A DNA stretch of 64,000 nucleotides from Virgibacillus ihumii (GTDB taxonomy: Bacteria; Bacillota; Bacilli; Bacillales; Amphibacillaceae), in NCBI RefSeq assembly GCF_902726655.1, contig NZ_CACVAN010000001.1:2294001-2358000 (forward strand), read 5' to 3'. Below, in pieces: positions 43,108-52,371 of the stretch (position 1 is the first letter of the stretch; each line of letters begins with the position of its first letter). A program made the position numbers and the translations under genes. Below the pieces are notes generated by a model. The model was given only the letters and a program-made list of their open reading frames with translations, was not told where the DNA came from and searched no databases.

Positions 43108-43168
43108 ATTGCCCCTGCCATGCCGGAGAGAAAGAAAACGTGCCGCTAATTGAAGATTCACGTCAGCT

Positions 43169-44170
43169 TCATTTCTGGTTTGTTAATACCGATTCACGTT
43201 CCGGTGCTTCTTTATTGTAAAGGTGGCAGGCGACATAATGATCCTGTTCAATTTCCTGCCATTCCGGTTTTTGTACCGAGCAGATGTCCATCGCCATCGG
43301 ACACCGCGTACGGAACACACAGCCGCTTGGCGGATTAATCGGACTTGGCAGCTCACCATGTAAAATAATCCGCTCCCTGCTGTCCTCAATATCAGGGTCA
43401 GGAATCGGGATTGCCGACAACAGCGCCTGTGTGTATGGGTGCAATGGATTTTCGTACAATGCCTCACTTTTCGTTAATTCTACCATGTTGCCAAGATACA
43501 TGACACCAATCCGGTCGGAAATTTGTTTGACCATGGACAGATCATGGGCAATGAATAAAAATGTCAGCCCCTTATCCTCTTGCAGTTCTTTTAATAGATT
43601 GACAACCTGTGCCTGAACGGACACATCCAACGCAGAAATCGGTTCGTCAGCTATAATGAAGTCGGGATCAAGTGCCAACGCTCTGGCGATACCGATCCGC
43701 TGCCGCTGACCGCCGCTGAATTCGTGCGGGTAGCGGTTGGCATGATCCCGGTTCATGCCGACTTCCTCCAGCAGCATATAAATTCGATCCATTTGCTTCC
43801 GTTTATTTTTAAACATACCGTGAACTTCCATCGGCTCCCCGATAACTTCCCGTACGGTCGAGCGCGGATTCAATGATGCATAAGGATCCTGAAACACCAT
43901 TTGCATATGGCGGTAAAAGCCGAATCGTTCCTTTTCGCTCATAGCATGAACGTCCTGTCCATCGTACAAGACATTCCCGGACGTTTTATCGTACAATCCC
44001 ATAATGGTCCGGCCGATAGTCGATTTACCGCAGCCTGACTCACCGACAAGCCCGAATGTTTCGCCTTTATTGATATGAAAGGTCACATCATTAACCGCCT
44101 GCAGGTTTATGCCTTTTCCCATATCAAAATATTTCCGGAGCGCATTGACTTCCAATATTTTTTCACCCAT
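43169..44170 (-). CDS. ykfD: Oligopeptide/murein peptide ABC transporter ATP-binding protein
   Basis: About 333 aa. Walker A GESGCGKST, signature FSGGQRQRIGIA, Walker B IIADEPISALD, and the peptide-transporter C-terminal Cys cluster (CVFRTRCPMAMDIC). It is the second ATPase of the dipeptide importer, the partner of DppD. The ATG at 44170 has GGAGGAG ten bases before it and lies two bases after the ykfC stop. As in B. subtilis it is the last gene of the dpp-ykf operon. Confidence 0.9.
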   Translation of the reverse strand: MGEKILEVNALRKYFDMGKGINLQAVNDVTFHINKGETFGLVGESGCGKSTIGRTIMGLYDKTSGNVLYDGQDVHAMSEKERFGFYRHMQMVFQDPYASLNPRSTVREVIGEPMEVHGMFKNKRKQMDRIYMLLEEVGMNRDHANRYPHEFSGGQRQRIGIARALALDPDFIIADEPISALDVSVQAQVVNLLKELQEDKGLTFLFIAHDLSMVKQISDRIGVMYLGNMVELTKSEALYENPLHPYTQALLSAIPIPDPDIEDSRERIILHGELPSPINPPSGCVFRTRCPMAMDICSVQKPEWQEIEQDHYVACHLYNKEAPERESVLTNQK

Positions 44171-44172
44171 GA

Positions 44173-45126
44173 TTATTTCTCCTCCGTCTGTTGCCAGTAT
44201 CTCGCTGCTCCACAAAGTTCTTTTTCATAGATGGTACCTTTCAGTTCGGTTAATTCGATTCCCTTCCCGGTTTGCGGGGAATGCAGCATTTTGCCATCAC
44301 CGTAGTAAAAACCAACATGATGCAGCCCGCCTGTCCCTTCTTTATAGGCAAAAAACAGCAGATCACCAGGCATCACATCCTCCGTTTTGACACTGACGCC
44401 TGCTGCCAGCTGGTCATCCGCATCACGGGGAATCTGATAGCCGTTCGCTTTGTGCATAGCATATGTAAAACCTGAGCAGTCATAGCCGAACGAACTCATG
44501 CCTCCCCAGAAATAATCAAGTCGAATATAGGGTTCGCCCGATTGGAGGAGTTTTTGGCCGGACTGCTGTTGTAGACCGCTCGCTGTCGGAAAAAGTTCAA
44601 CGTGTTGCTGTTCGATAAAAAGCGGACCATCCGGAGTGGCGACTTCCAGCCAATCTTCCTGTTCACGGATAACCGGAAGCATTGTCATAAAACTGAGTTT
44701 CATGACCGGTTCACCATTCGCTGATTCGAGCCAGGCAAATCTGGATGTGACGGCAGCTGTTGTATCCTTATTCCACTTTGATTTTTTTACCCTTGTCAGC
44801 TGTTTCAGCGGGACCCAGCCCGGATAGCCGCGCCGGTCTTTTTTGGACGGTTGTGATGGAATGACAACACGTGCCCATTCATCCTTTGTTTCGGTGATGA
44901 TGACAGATTCCCCGTACAGCAGCTGTGTCTGTACCCGGTTTTCATCGCACAGTGCCACCCGCTTTTCAAAAGTCAGTTCGTCCATCCATTGATCGAGATT
45001 AGTCGGGTTGGTGAGCCCTGGACGGTCAATGGAACGAGCTGATTCAGGGTCTGTCCATACCGTCGCAACCTGTACCTCTGTGATCCATAATTCACCTGAC
45101 TGTTGTTCAATCATTTGTTCAGACAT
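44173..45126 (-). CDS. ykfC: Gamma-D-glutamyl-L-diamino acid endopeptidase (NlpC/P60)
   Basis: 317 aa. Two SH3-like segments (residues about 15-190) precede an NlpC/P60 domain (about 200-315). The catalytic Cys is in FGYDCSGF, His in LHHVGFYYG and the third residue near HSPQTGKG. It cleaves gamma-D-Glu-diaminopimelate bonds of imported murein peptides, giving the L-Ala-D-Glu that YkfB epimerises. It has no signal peptide, so it is cytoplasmic, as suits recycling. AAGGAGG precedes the ATG. Confidence 0.92.
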   Translation of the reverse strand: MSEQMIEQQSGELWITEVQVATVWTDPESARSIDRPGLTNPTNLDQWMDELTFEKRVALCDENRVQTQLLYGESVIITETKDEWARVVIPSQPSKKDRRGYPGWVPLKQLTRVKKSKWNKDTTAAVTSRFAWLESANGEPVMKLSFMTMLPVIREQEDWLEVATPDGPLFIEQQHVELFPTASGLQQQSGQKLLQSGEPYIRLDYFWGGMSSFGYDCSGFTYAMHKANGYQIPRDADDQLAAGVSVKTEDVMPGDLLFFAYKEGTGGLHHVGFYYGDGKMLHSPQTGKGIELTELKGTIYEKELCGAARYWQQTEEK

Positions 45127-45161
45127 GTGGTCTCCTCCTTACTCGTGATCTGGCAGTGCTC

Positions 45162-46253
45162 CTATTTCAAAAATTCAGGCGTAACGTTTTCTATCCCGAG
45201 TCCTGCTCCTGTCCCAAGTGAAATCTTATTCCCGTTATATGTAATCCCGCCTTCGATTAAATTGCCCGCCAGCATTAATGGCGCGTCAAAATCAAAGTAC
45301 CGGATATTCGGCTGGCTCGCCGCAAAATGCGCTGCTGCGGTAATGCCGATTTTTGTTTCAATCATGCTCCCAACCATGCACGTCACGCCGTAGACAGCTG
45401 CAAGTTTGGCAATTTTCAGGGCGTGGTGGATTCCTCCTGCCTTCATCAGTTTTATGTTAATTAAGTCAGCTGCCCGCATTTCCAGCACCTGTTTGGCATC
45501 GCCCGTTGAAAACACACTTTCATCAGCCATAATTGGTGTCGCAGTGTTGTCCGTAACATATTTCAGCCCTTCAAAATCAACTCTATGTACCGGCTGTTCA
45601 ATCAGTTCAATATCAAGACCGAGTTCCTCCATTGTACTGATTGCGCGGACAGCTTCTTTTGCCTGCCATGCCTGATTGGCATCAAGCCGGATTTTTGCCC
45701 GTGATCCGATCCGCTTTCGGATAGCCTGAATCCGCCTAACATCATTATCGATTGAATCTTTGCCGACTTTTACTTTCAAAACAGAAAATCCGGCACTCGT
45801 GTATTGCTGCGCATCATCCGCCATTTCATCAGGACTGTTCACACTAACCGTATAATCCGTTTCGATATGATCGGTATACCCGCCGAGAAACTGCGCCAAT
45901 GGCATCGATGCCTGCTGAGCAATACAGTCGTATATCGCCATGTCGACTGCAGCTTTTGCGCTCGTATTGCCGATTATGCCCGCATCAATTTTTTCAAACA
46001 CCTTTTCATAATGCAGAATCGATTCGCCTGTTAACAACGGCTTGAAAATATCGTTGACCGCAAAATCAATACTGGCAATACTGTCACCAGTTATCACGTG
46101 GGTTGGCGGCGCTTCTCCCCAGCCGATAATCCCATTATCACAGGTGATTTTCACGACAACGGTCTCCGCAACCGTAACCGTTCTGAGTGCTGTTTTAAAC
46201 GGGCTGTTCAGCGGAATTGCCGCATGAAATGTTTCGATTTGCTGGATATGCAT
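45162..46253 (-). CDS. ykfB: L-Ala-D/L-Glu epimerase
   Basis: 363-aa enolase-superfamily enzyme. The general-base Lys pair is in LKVKVGKD (about residue 160), metal ligands are in IRLDANQAW, ELIEQPV and MADESVF, and a second Lys is in INIKLMKAGG. It converts L-Ala-D-Glu to L-Ala-L-Glu, which ordinary peptidases can split. It is placed between the endopeptidase and the carboxypeptidase genes of the murein peptide salvage operon. GGGGGAT lies upstream of the ATG. Confidence 0.93.
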   Translation of the reverse strand: MHIQQIETFHAAIPLNSPFKTALRTVTVAETVVVKITCDNGIIGWGEAPPTHVITGDSIASIDFAVNDIFKPLLTGESILHYEKVFEKIDAGIIGNTSAKAAVDMAIYDCIAQQASMPLAQFLGGYTDHIETDYTVSVNSPDEMADDAQQYTSAGFSVLKVKVGKDSIDNDVRRIQAIRKRIGSRAKIRLDANQAWQAKEAVRAISTMEELGLDIELIEQPVHRVDFEGLKYVTDNTATPIMADESVFSTGDAKQVLEMRAADLINIKLMKAGGIHHALKIAKLAAVYGVTCMVGSMIETKIGITAAAHFAASQPNIRYFDFDAPLMLAGNLIEGGITYNGNKISLGTGAGLGIENVTPEFLK

Positions 46254-46274
46254 ACCTGTATCCCCCCTTCTGTG

Positions 46275-47195
46275 CTACTCAACTCCCGGCTCAATAACCA
46301 GCGATTTTTTCGCCGAGGATAATGTGGCGGGTACACCGAACGGCAGGGAAAAATTCGGCATACAATGGCCGATCTTGAACCCGGACACGACTGGGCCGCT
46401 ATGATCAACAAAGTATTCATGGAAGACCTGCTGCAACGTCAGGGATGGTTTTCCTTCCGGTGGATCACACTTGGCAAAATCTCCGACAATGACTCCGGCA
46501 GCCCGCTCCAGTTTTCCTGCCAATTTAAGCTGATTCAGCATGCCATCAACACGGTATGGCGCTTCTCCGATATCTTCCAGCAACAAAATTTTTCCCTCTG
46601 TATTTATTTCATAAGGCGTGCCAAGTGTACTGATCAAAAGTGACAGGTTACCGCCGACGATTTCAGCGGTAACTTCCCCATCAGCGATTCCCTTCAGTGA
46701 TGATACGGACTCCGTATAGTAGAGGGCTGAAGGCTCGAGAAGCTGCTGAAACAATCCGGCGGAATACGCATCAAATTCCTCGTCCGCAATGTCCGAAACA
46801 GCCATCGGCCCGTGAAACGTCACAAGCTTCGCCGCCTGCCGTATCGCCGTATGTAAATAGGTAATATCACTGTATCCCCAGATGATTTTCGGATTGTCCC
46901 GAATAAGCTCATAATCAAGTCCTTCAGCAAGTCTTCCCGTTCCATATCCGCCGCGGGCAAATATAATTGCTTTGACTTGCGTATCGGCAATCATCTCATG
47001 AAAATCCGCCAGCCGCTCCGCATCAGTCCCCGCCAGATAGCCATGTGTTTTTTCAACATGCCTGCCCAACTTGACCTGCATTCCCATTTTTTCAAAAAAA
47101 GAGATTGCCCCCTGCAGGCGTTCTGCATCGATAGGACTGGCCGGTGCAACAATCCCAATCGTGTCTCCCTTGTTTAGTCGTGGTGGCTTAATCAT
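46275..47195 (-). CDS. ykfA: LD-carboxypeptidase (S66 family)
   Basis: 306 aa. GIVAPASPID starts the fold, FARGGYGTGRL and the GYSDITYLHTA loop (with the catalytic Ser) follow, then the GGNLSLL motif and Glu/His parts of the triad (LLLEDIGEAPYRVDG; KIGHCMPN). It removes the terminal D-Ala from murein tetrapeptides in the cytoplasm. AAGGGAG precedes the start. It is separated from dppE by 600 bp that holds a hairpin and array A5, unlike the compact B. subtilis operon. Confidence 0.9.
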   Translation of the reverse strand: MIKPPRLNKGDTIGIVAPASPIDAERLQGAISFFEKMGMQVKLGRHVEKTHGYLAGTDAERLADFHEMIADTQVKAIIFARGGYGTGRLAEGLDYELIRDNPKIIWGYSDITYLHTAIRQAAKLVTFHGPMAVSDIADEEFDAYSAGLFQQLLEPSALYYTESVSSLKGIADGEVTAEIVGGNLSLLISTLGTPYEINTEGKILLLEDIGEAPYRVDGMLNQLKLAGKLERAAGVIVGDFAKCDPPEGKPSLTLQQVFHEYFVDHSGPVVSGFKIGHCMPNFSLPFGVPATLSSAKKSLVIEPGVE

Positions 47196-47252
47196 AATCT
47201 CCCTTCTTTCTTTTCCTTACTGGTGAAAATGCTCATGTGAGCTGTTATGTAT

Positions 47253-47287
47253 GTACAGAAGAAGCAATCTGGATGCTTCTTCTGTAC
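47253..47287. other. Perfect 14-bp hairpin in the ykfA leader
   Basis: GTACAGAAGAAGCA (47253-47266) and its exact complement TGCTTCTTCTGTAC (47274-47287) enclose a 7-nt loop. No T run follows on the minus strand, so it is not an ordinary terminator for dppE; it may stabilise or pause the message. Confidence 0.6.
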
Positions 47288-47350
47288 TTGTTTATCCATT
47301 TGCAGATTTGTCTTGCTGCGGTTATCATCTGTACCTGGCGCTGGCAGGTG

Positions 47351-47770
47351 AACATCAACCGTACGAGCGAATCATCAACCATACGGGAGAAACATCAACC
47401 GCACGAGCGGAACATCAACCGCACGAGTAAAACTTCAACCGCACAAGCGAATCATCAACCGCACAAGCGAATCATCAACCGCACGAGCAAATCTTCAACC
47501 GTACGAGCTAAACTTCAACCGTACGAGCTAAACTTCAACCGCACGAGCGAAACTTCAACCGCACGAGCGAAACTTCAACCGCACGAGCGAAACTTCAACC
47601 GCACGAGCGAAACTTCAACCGCACGAGCGAAACTTCAACCGCACGAGCGAAACTTCAACCGCACGAGCGAAACTTCAACCGCACGGGCGGAACATCAACC
47701 GTACGAACAAAACTTCAACCGTACTGGCTAAACATCAACCGCACGAGCGAAACTTCAACCGTTGCACGAA
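47351..47770 (-). repeat. 20-bp tandem repeat array A5 (21 units, opposite orientation)
   Basis: Units are exactly 20 bp (AACATCAACCGCACGAGCGA on the plus strand, the complement of the other arrays); the last one is degenerate. Seven neighbouring units at 47531-47670 are identical and carry AACTTCAACC, a variant absent from the other arrays. It lies between dppE and ykfA, inside the operon. Confidence 0.95.
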
Positions 47771-47795
47771 AAACATTAATCTTCAAATAAGAAAA

Positions 47796-49430
47796 TTACT
47801 TCTTATCTGCCCACTTCAGTTCCAGATAGCCGACCGGATGGCGCACGATGCCGGTTATGTCATCTTTGTAAATATACACCTGGTTATAATAATGAATTGG
47901 GAAGATCGGCATTTCTTCAGCGAGCAGTTTTTCTGCTTCATACATCAGTTCCCAGCGTTTTTCTTCATTCGTTTCCTTTTTCGCCTGGGCTATCAGTTTG
48001 TCGTATTCCTTGTTCGACCATCCAGTCCGGTTCATGGACTGTCCTGTCGTAAAGCTTTCCAGAAAATTGATTGGGTCAGCGTAGTCAAACAGGAATGAAC
48101 TTCGGGATAGCTGGTACTTCAAATTTTTCTGTGCTTCAAGGAACACGTTCCATTCGGTATTTTGTAATGTAACGTTGACACCGAGATTCTCATTAAACAT
48201 GCTCTGCATTGCCACGGCGATTGCCTTGTGCCCCTCATCGGTATTATATGTCAGTGTCACCGGTGGAAGTTTGTCGTAGCCTTCTTCCTTCATGCCCTCT
48301 TCCAGCAATTTTTTTGCCTTTTCCGGATTAAACTTAACAAGGTCTCCATTTACTTCCCGGAAGTCTTTGCCGCTTGGTCCTTCAAATCCTGGCGACACAA
48401 AAGCTTTTGCTGCTTCCTCGTTATTTTTGGTTACGTAGTTTACGATATTTTCCTGATTAACTGCCAGGGCGAATGCTTTTCGGATTTTCTTGTTCTGGAA
48501 TGGTTCTTTGTTGACGTTAAAGCGGTAAAAATAAAGTCCCGCCTGTTTTTCAATAACTACATTATCACCATCAATCAACTGATCAGCCATATCAGACGGG
48601 ATTGCGGTCATATCCAGCTCATCACTTTTAAACATCTGATATTCCGTGTTTGTGTTATTGACCATTGCCCAGTGTACCTTATCAAGACGCACCGTTTCCT
48701 TATCCCAATACTGATCGTTTCTTACCATGACCATTTCTTTTTCATGTGCCCATTTTTTCAGTTTGAATGGTCCATTTGAGACAAACGATTCAGCTTCTGT
48801 ATGCCACTCCGGATTTTCCTTGGCTACTTTAGCATTTACCGGGAAAAATGCCGGGTTTGTCACAACATGCAGGAAATAGTTTGTCGGAGCTGTTAGTGTT
48901 ACCTTGAATGTTTTATCATCAACTGCTTTTACCATGACATCCTCGGCAGATCCTTTTCCAGTATTATACTCCTTACCGCCTTCAATAAAATATCCCAGAA
49001 ATGCGGCCGGAGAACCCGTCTTAGGATTCAGCAGCTGTTTCCATGCATACACAAAATCCTGTGCCGTCACGGGGTCACCGTTTGACCAGTTGGCATCCTC
49101 ACGCAAATAAAACGTGTACACTTTCCCATTTTCCGAAACATCCCAGTCCTCTGCCATCGCTGGTTGCGGTTTATCATTTTTGCCTAAACGAGTCAGCCCT
49201 TCCATAAGATTATTCAGCACATTCCATGAAACAGCATCAAATCCGACTGGAGGGTTCAGTGAAGTCGGCTCCTCCCCATTGTTCATGTATAATACTTTTT
49301 CTTCACTATCGGAGGCTCCTTCACTGTTGCTGCTTTCCCCTCCATCATCCCCGGCACCGCTTCCGGTTGTACAAGCCGATAAAGCGGCGATAAACAATAC
49401 GGTAATAAATAATAAAAATCCTTTTTTCAT
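47796..49430 (-). CDS. dppE: Peptide-binding lipoprotein of the dipeptide ABC transporter
   Basis: 544-aa family-5 solute-binding lipoprotein. It has a signal peptide with lipobox LSAC at residues about 17-20, a Gly/Ser/Glu linker, then the family signature (NLMEGLTRLGKNDKPQPAMAEDWDVS region) and VKFNPEKAKKLLEEG near the C-terminal half. It captures short peptides, including murein tripeptides, and delivers them to DppBC. AAAGGGGC precedes the ATG. It is 23 bp downstream of dppD. Confidence 0.92.
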   Translation of the reverse strand: MKKGFLLFITVLFIAALSACTTGSGAGDDGGESSNSEGASDSEEKVLYMNNGEEPTSLNPPVGFDAVSWNVLNNLMEGLTRLGKNDKPQPAMAEDWDVSENGKVYTFYLREDANWSNGDPVTAQDFVYAWKQLLNPKTGSPAAFLGYFIEGGKEYNTGKGSAEDVMVKAVDDKTFKVTLTAPTNYFLHVVTNPAFFPVNAKVAKENPEWHTEAESFVSNGPFKLKKWAHEKEMVMVRNDQYWDKETVRLDKVHWAMVNNTNTEYQMFKSDELDMTAIPSDMADQLIDGDNVVIEKQAGLYFYRFNVNKEPFQNKKIRKAFALAVNQENIVNYVTKNNEEAAKAFVSPGFEGPSGKDFREVNGDLVKFNPEKAKKLLEEGMKEEGYDKLPPVTLTYNTDEGHKAIAVAMQSMFNENLGVNVTLQNTEWNVFLEAQKNLKYQLSRSSFLFDYADPINFLESFTTGQSMNRTGWSNKEYDKLIAQAKKETNEEKRWELMYEAEKLLAEEMPIFPIHYYNQVYIYKDDITGIVRHPVGYLELKWADKK

Positions 49431-49453
49431 ACCTTTTCTGCCCCTTTCAAAAA

Positions 49454-50458
49454 TTATTTTGCGGCTGTGGAAGCCAAAAGCTGTTTAGCCCGTTCATCCT
49501 GCAGCCAGCAATCCACTTTATGCGAATCACTCAGCTCCGTCATCGCGGGATAAACTTTATCACACACCTCCATCGCGAATGGACATCGCGCTGTAAACGG
49601 ACATCCCTGGGGAGGTGAGAATAAATCTGGTGGTGTTCCATCGATGGGCGTAAGTTTATCTTCCTGTAAATCAAGCCGTGGAACAGATTTCAAAAGTCCC
49701 TTTGTATACGGGTGTTCAGGGTGATAAAAAATTTCCCGCCTTGTACCGGTCTCGACGACTTTCCCCGCATACATGACGGCAATCCGATCAGCAATTTTGG
49801 CAACGACCCCAAGGTCATGGGTGATCAGGATGATTGATACTCCAGTCTGTCGCTGAATTTTACCAAACAATTCAAGAATCTGTGCCTGAATGGTAACGTC
49901 AAGCGCTGTCGTCGGCTCATCGGCAATCAATAGTTCCGGCTCACAAATCAGTGCGATTGCAATGACAATCCGCTGCCGCATGCCGCCACTGAACTGGTGC
50001 GGATATTGTTTAAGCCGTTCATGCGGATTAGGAATGCCGACAAGATCCATCATTTCAATCGCTTTTTGCCGGGCTGCTTTGCGGGAGAGCTTACGGTGCT
50101 GCCGCAGCCCTTCCACAAGCTGTGATTCAATGGTGATCGTCGGATTCAATGCGGTCATCGGATCCTGAAAAATCATCGAAATATCGACACCGCGCTTGGC
50201 ACGCATTTCTTTTTCCGGAAGCTTCGTCAAATCCTCCCCGTTAAAAAGAATCGTCCCGTTGGAAATTTTGCCGGGCGGATCAGGAATCAGCCGCATAATC
50301 GCATTTGATGTCACACTTTTGCCGCAGCCGGACTCGCCGACAATCGCCAATGTCTCCCCTTTGTTTAAATGAAAATTCACCCCCCTGACAGCTTTTACTG
50401 TCCCGCCGTATGTAGTGAATGTAACGTGAAGATTATTTACTTCAAGAATTTTTTCCAT
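49454..50458 (-). CDS. dppD: Dipeptide ABC transporter ATP-binding protein
   Basis: About 334 aa. Walker A GESGCGKSV, signature FSGGMRQRIVIA, Walker B LLIADEPTTALD, the ITHDLGVVAK switch and the C-terminal Cys-rich CPFTARCPFAMEVC typical of peptide importers. ATG at 50458 follows GTAGGTG; an in-frame GTG three codons earlier is the alternative. It lies nine bases after dppC. Confidence 0.92.
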   Translation of the reverse strand: MEKILEVNNLHVTFTTYGGTVKAVRGVNFHLNKGETLAIVGESGCGKSVTSNAIMRLIPDPPGKISNGTILFNGEDLTKLPEKEMRAKRGVDISMIFQDPMTALNPTITIESQLVEGLRQHRKLSRKAARQKAIEMMDLVGIPNPHERLKQYPHQFSGGMRQRIVIAIALICEPELLIADEPTTALDVTIQAQILELFGKIQRQTGVSIILITHDLGVVAKIADRIAVMYAGKVVETGTRREIFYHPEHPYTKGLLKSVPRLDLQEDKLTPIDGTPPDLFSPPQGCPFTARCPFAMEVCDKVYPAMTELSDSHKVDCWLQDERAKQLLASTAAK

Positions 50459-50467
50459 ATGTGTCAC

Positions 50468-51424
50468 CTACTTCCTCAGCTTCGGATCGAGTGCATCCTG
50501 AAGCCCGTCACCCAGTACGTTAAATGCAAACATCGTAAACGAAATAAAGAACGCCGGGAAAAATAATGTCCACCAATTTCCTGATAAAATGGCGCCGAGC
50601 GCATCGTTGGCCATCACACCCCAACTGGCATATGGCGATTGAATCCCCAGCCCCAGAAAACTCAGGAACGCTTCAGCGAAAATAGCGGAGGGCACGGTCA
50701 GCGTCATTTGTACAATGATGGGCCCCATCGTGTTCGGCAGTAAATTTTTGCGGATAATCCGCCACGTTTTCGTCCCGAACGATTTCGACGCAAGAACAAA
50801 TTCAAAGTTTTTAATTTGCAGCACTTGCCCCCGGACAATCCGGGCCATTCCGACCCAGCCCGTCACCGTCAACGCAACGATAATGGTGGTCAGACTTGGC
50901 CCCATCACCACCAGCAGCATGATGACAACCAGCAGATACGGCAATCCGTAAAGAACTTCAATAATCCGCATCATAACGTCATCAGTGCGGCCGCCTTTAT
51001 AGCCGGAAATCCCACCATATACAACACCAACGAAGAAATCTATCAACGCCGCCATCAAACCGACGAAGAGTGAAATTCGTGCCCCGTACCACGTCCGGGT
51101 AAACACATCACGACCAAGTGAATCAGTGCCAAACCAGTGTGTGCCATTGGGCGGCTGGAACTGGTTCGGCAAATTTTGCTCCTTGACCGAAAATGGTGAG
51201 ATGATCGGACCAAGGATTGCCATAACCCCCAGCAATATTAAGAAAATAAGTCCCGCCATGGCTATTTTATTTTTCCGGAGACGCTTCCATGCATCCTGCC
51301 AATAGGACAAGGACGGCCTGGAAACGGTTTCCGCTGCGCCGTATTCTTTTTCCTTCCACCGGAATAAATCATCCGGTACATTTTCGGGAGTGTACGGAGC
51401 TGCTGTTTCATCTGATAGTTTCAT
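50468..51424 (-). CDS. dppC: Dipeptide ABC transporter permease DppC
   Basis: 318 aa with six membrane helices. The long cytoplasmic N-terminus (to about residue 45) is usual for DppC/OppC. The EAA-like loop (ASKSFGTKTWRIIRKNLLPNTMGPIIV) contacts the ATPases. It pairs with DppB in the channel; their genes are three bases apart. Confidence 0.93.
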   Translation of the reverse strand: MKLSDETAAPYTPENVPDDLFRWKEKEYGAAETVSRPSLSYWQDAWKRLRKNKIAMAGLIFLILLGVMAILGPIISPFSVKEQNLPNQFQPPNGTHWFGTDSLGRDVFTRTWYGARISLFVGLMAALIDFFVGVVYGGISGYKGGRTDDVMMRIIEVLYGLPYLLVVIMLLVVMGPSLTTIIVALTVTGWVGMARIVRGQVLQIKNFEFVLASKSFGTKTWRIIRKNLLPNTMGPIIVQMTLTVPSAIFAEAFLSFLGLGIQSPYASWGVMANDALGAILSGNWWTLFFPAFFISFTMFAFNVLGDGLQDALDPKLRK

Positions 51425-51427
51425 AGA

Positions 51428-52369
51428 TTATTTGCCTCCCTTTTTATGCAGTTTAATCCGTGGATCAAGTATTCCGTATACGAGATCAACCAAAAATAGG
51501 GAGAAAATCAAAAATGCGCTGTAAAAAACGGTCGTCCCCATGATAACCGGGTAATCCCGCTGATTGATACTTTCAATAAAATATTTGCCCATACCCGGGA
51601 TGGCAAAGATTTTTTCGATAACAAATGATCCGGTCAAAATACCTGCCAACAATGTTCCCATAATGGTCACAACCGGCATCAGTGCATTCCGCAATGCATG
51701 CTTAATGACAATTTTCCAGGGGAAGAGCCCTTTTGCTTTTGCCATCTTTATGTAATCCTGTGTGAGAACTTCAAGCATCGTTGACCTCGTCAGCCGCGCA
51801 ATGATGGCCATCGGACCCGTGGCAAGGGCAACGACCGGCAAAATCATATGTACCGGGCTTGACCACGTAGCAGCCGGGAGAATATCCCAGTCAACAGCGA
51901 ATTTTTGAATCAGCAGTGTCGCCAGCACAAAGTTCGGAATGGAAATCCCAAGAACAGCAACACTCATGGCAAAGTAGTCGATAAATCCATTATGTCTGAG
52001 CGCCGCCATAATCCCGAGAATAATACCGGAAATGACCGCAACCAGAATCGTAATCATGCCCAGTTCAAACGAGACCGGAAATCCCCGGCTCAGCAACTCG
52101 TTCACGGAAGCATCCGGCTGTTTGATGGACGGTCCAAAATCCAATGTCACAACCGACTTTAAATAGAGCAGGTATTGAATGGACAGCGGCTCATCAAGGT
52201 TGTAATGCTCCCTCAGGTTTTCCTGAACGGCCTGGGTGGTGCTCCGCTCTTCATTTAACGGTGAACCGGGAATGGTAACCATAAGAATAAACGTGAGCGT
52301 AACAATTATCCACAATGTGACAGCCATAATGGCAAATCTTTTTAATATGTATCGCAGCATCTGTCCCAC
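51428..52369 (-). CDS. dppB: Dipeptide ABC transporter permease DppB
   Basis: 313 aa with six helices. The start MLRYILKRFAIMAVTLWIIVTLTFI fits DppB/OppB permeases (the first residues may be MGQ-), and AKGLFPWKIVIKHALRNALMPV is the EAA loop. It forms the importer core with DppC. It lies two bases downstream of dppA, in an unbroken operon. Confidence 0.93.
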   Translation of the reverse strand: MGQMLRYILKRFAIMAVTLWIIVTLTFILMVTIPGSPLNEERSTTQAVQENLREHYNLDEPLSIQYLLYLKSVVTLDFGPSIKQPDASVNELLSRGFPVSFELGMITILVAVISGIILGIMAALRHNGFIDYFAMSVAVLGISIPNFVLATLLIQKFAVDWDILPAATWSSPVHMILPVVALATGPMAIIARLTRSTMLEVLTQDYIKMAKAKGLFPWKIVIKHALRNALMPVVTIMGTLLAGILTGSFVIEKIFAIPGMGKYFIESINQRDYPVIMGTTVFYSAFLIFSLFLVDLVYGILDPRIKLHKKGGK

Positions 52370-52371
52370 TC

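Noticed and set aside
47351..47770. CRISPR array
   Set aside because: Units are directly adjacent and there are no unique spacers, and no cas genes are in the window.
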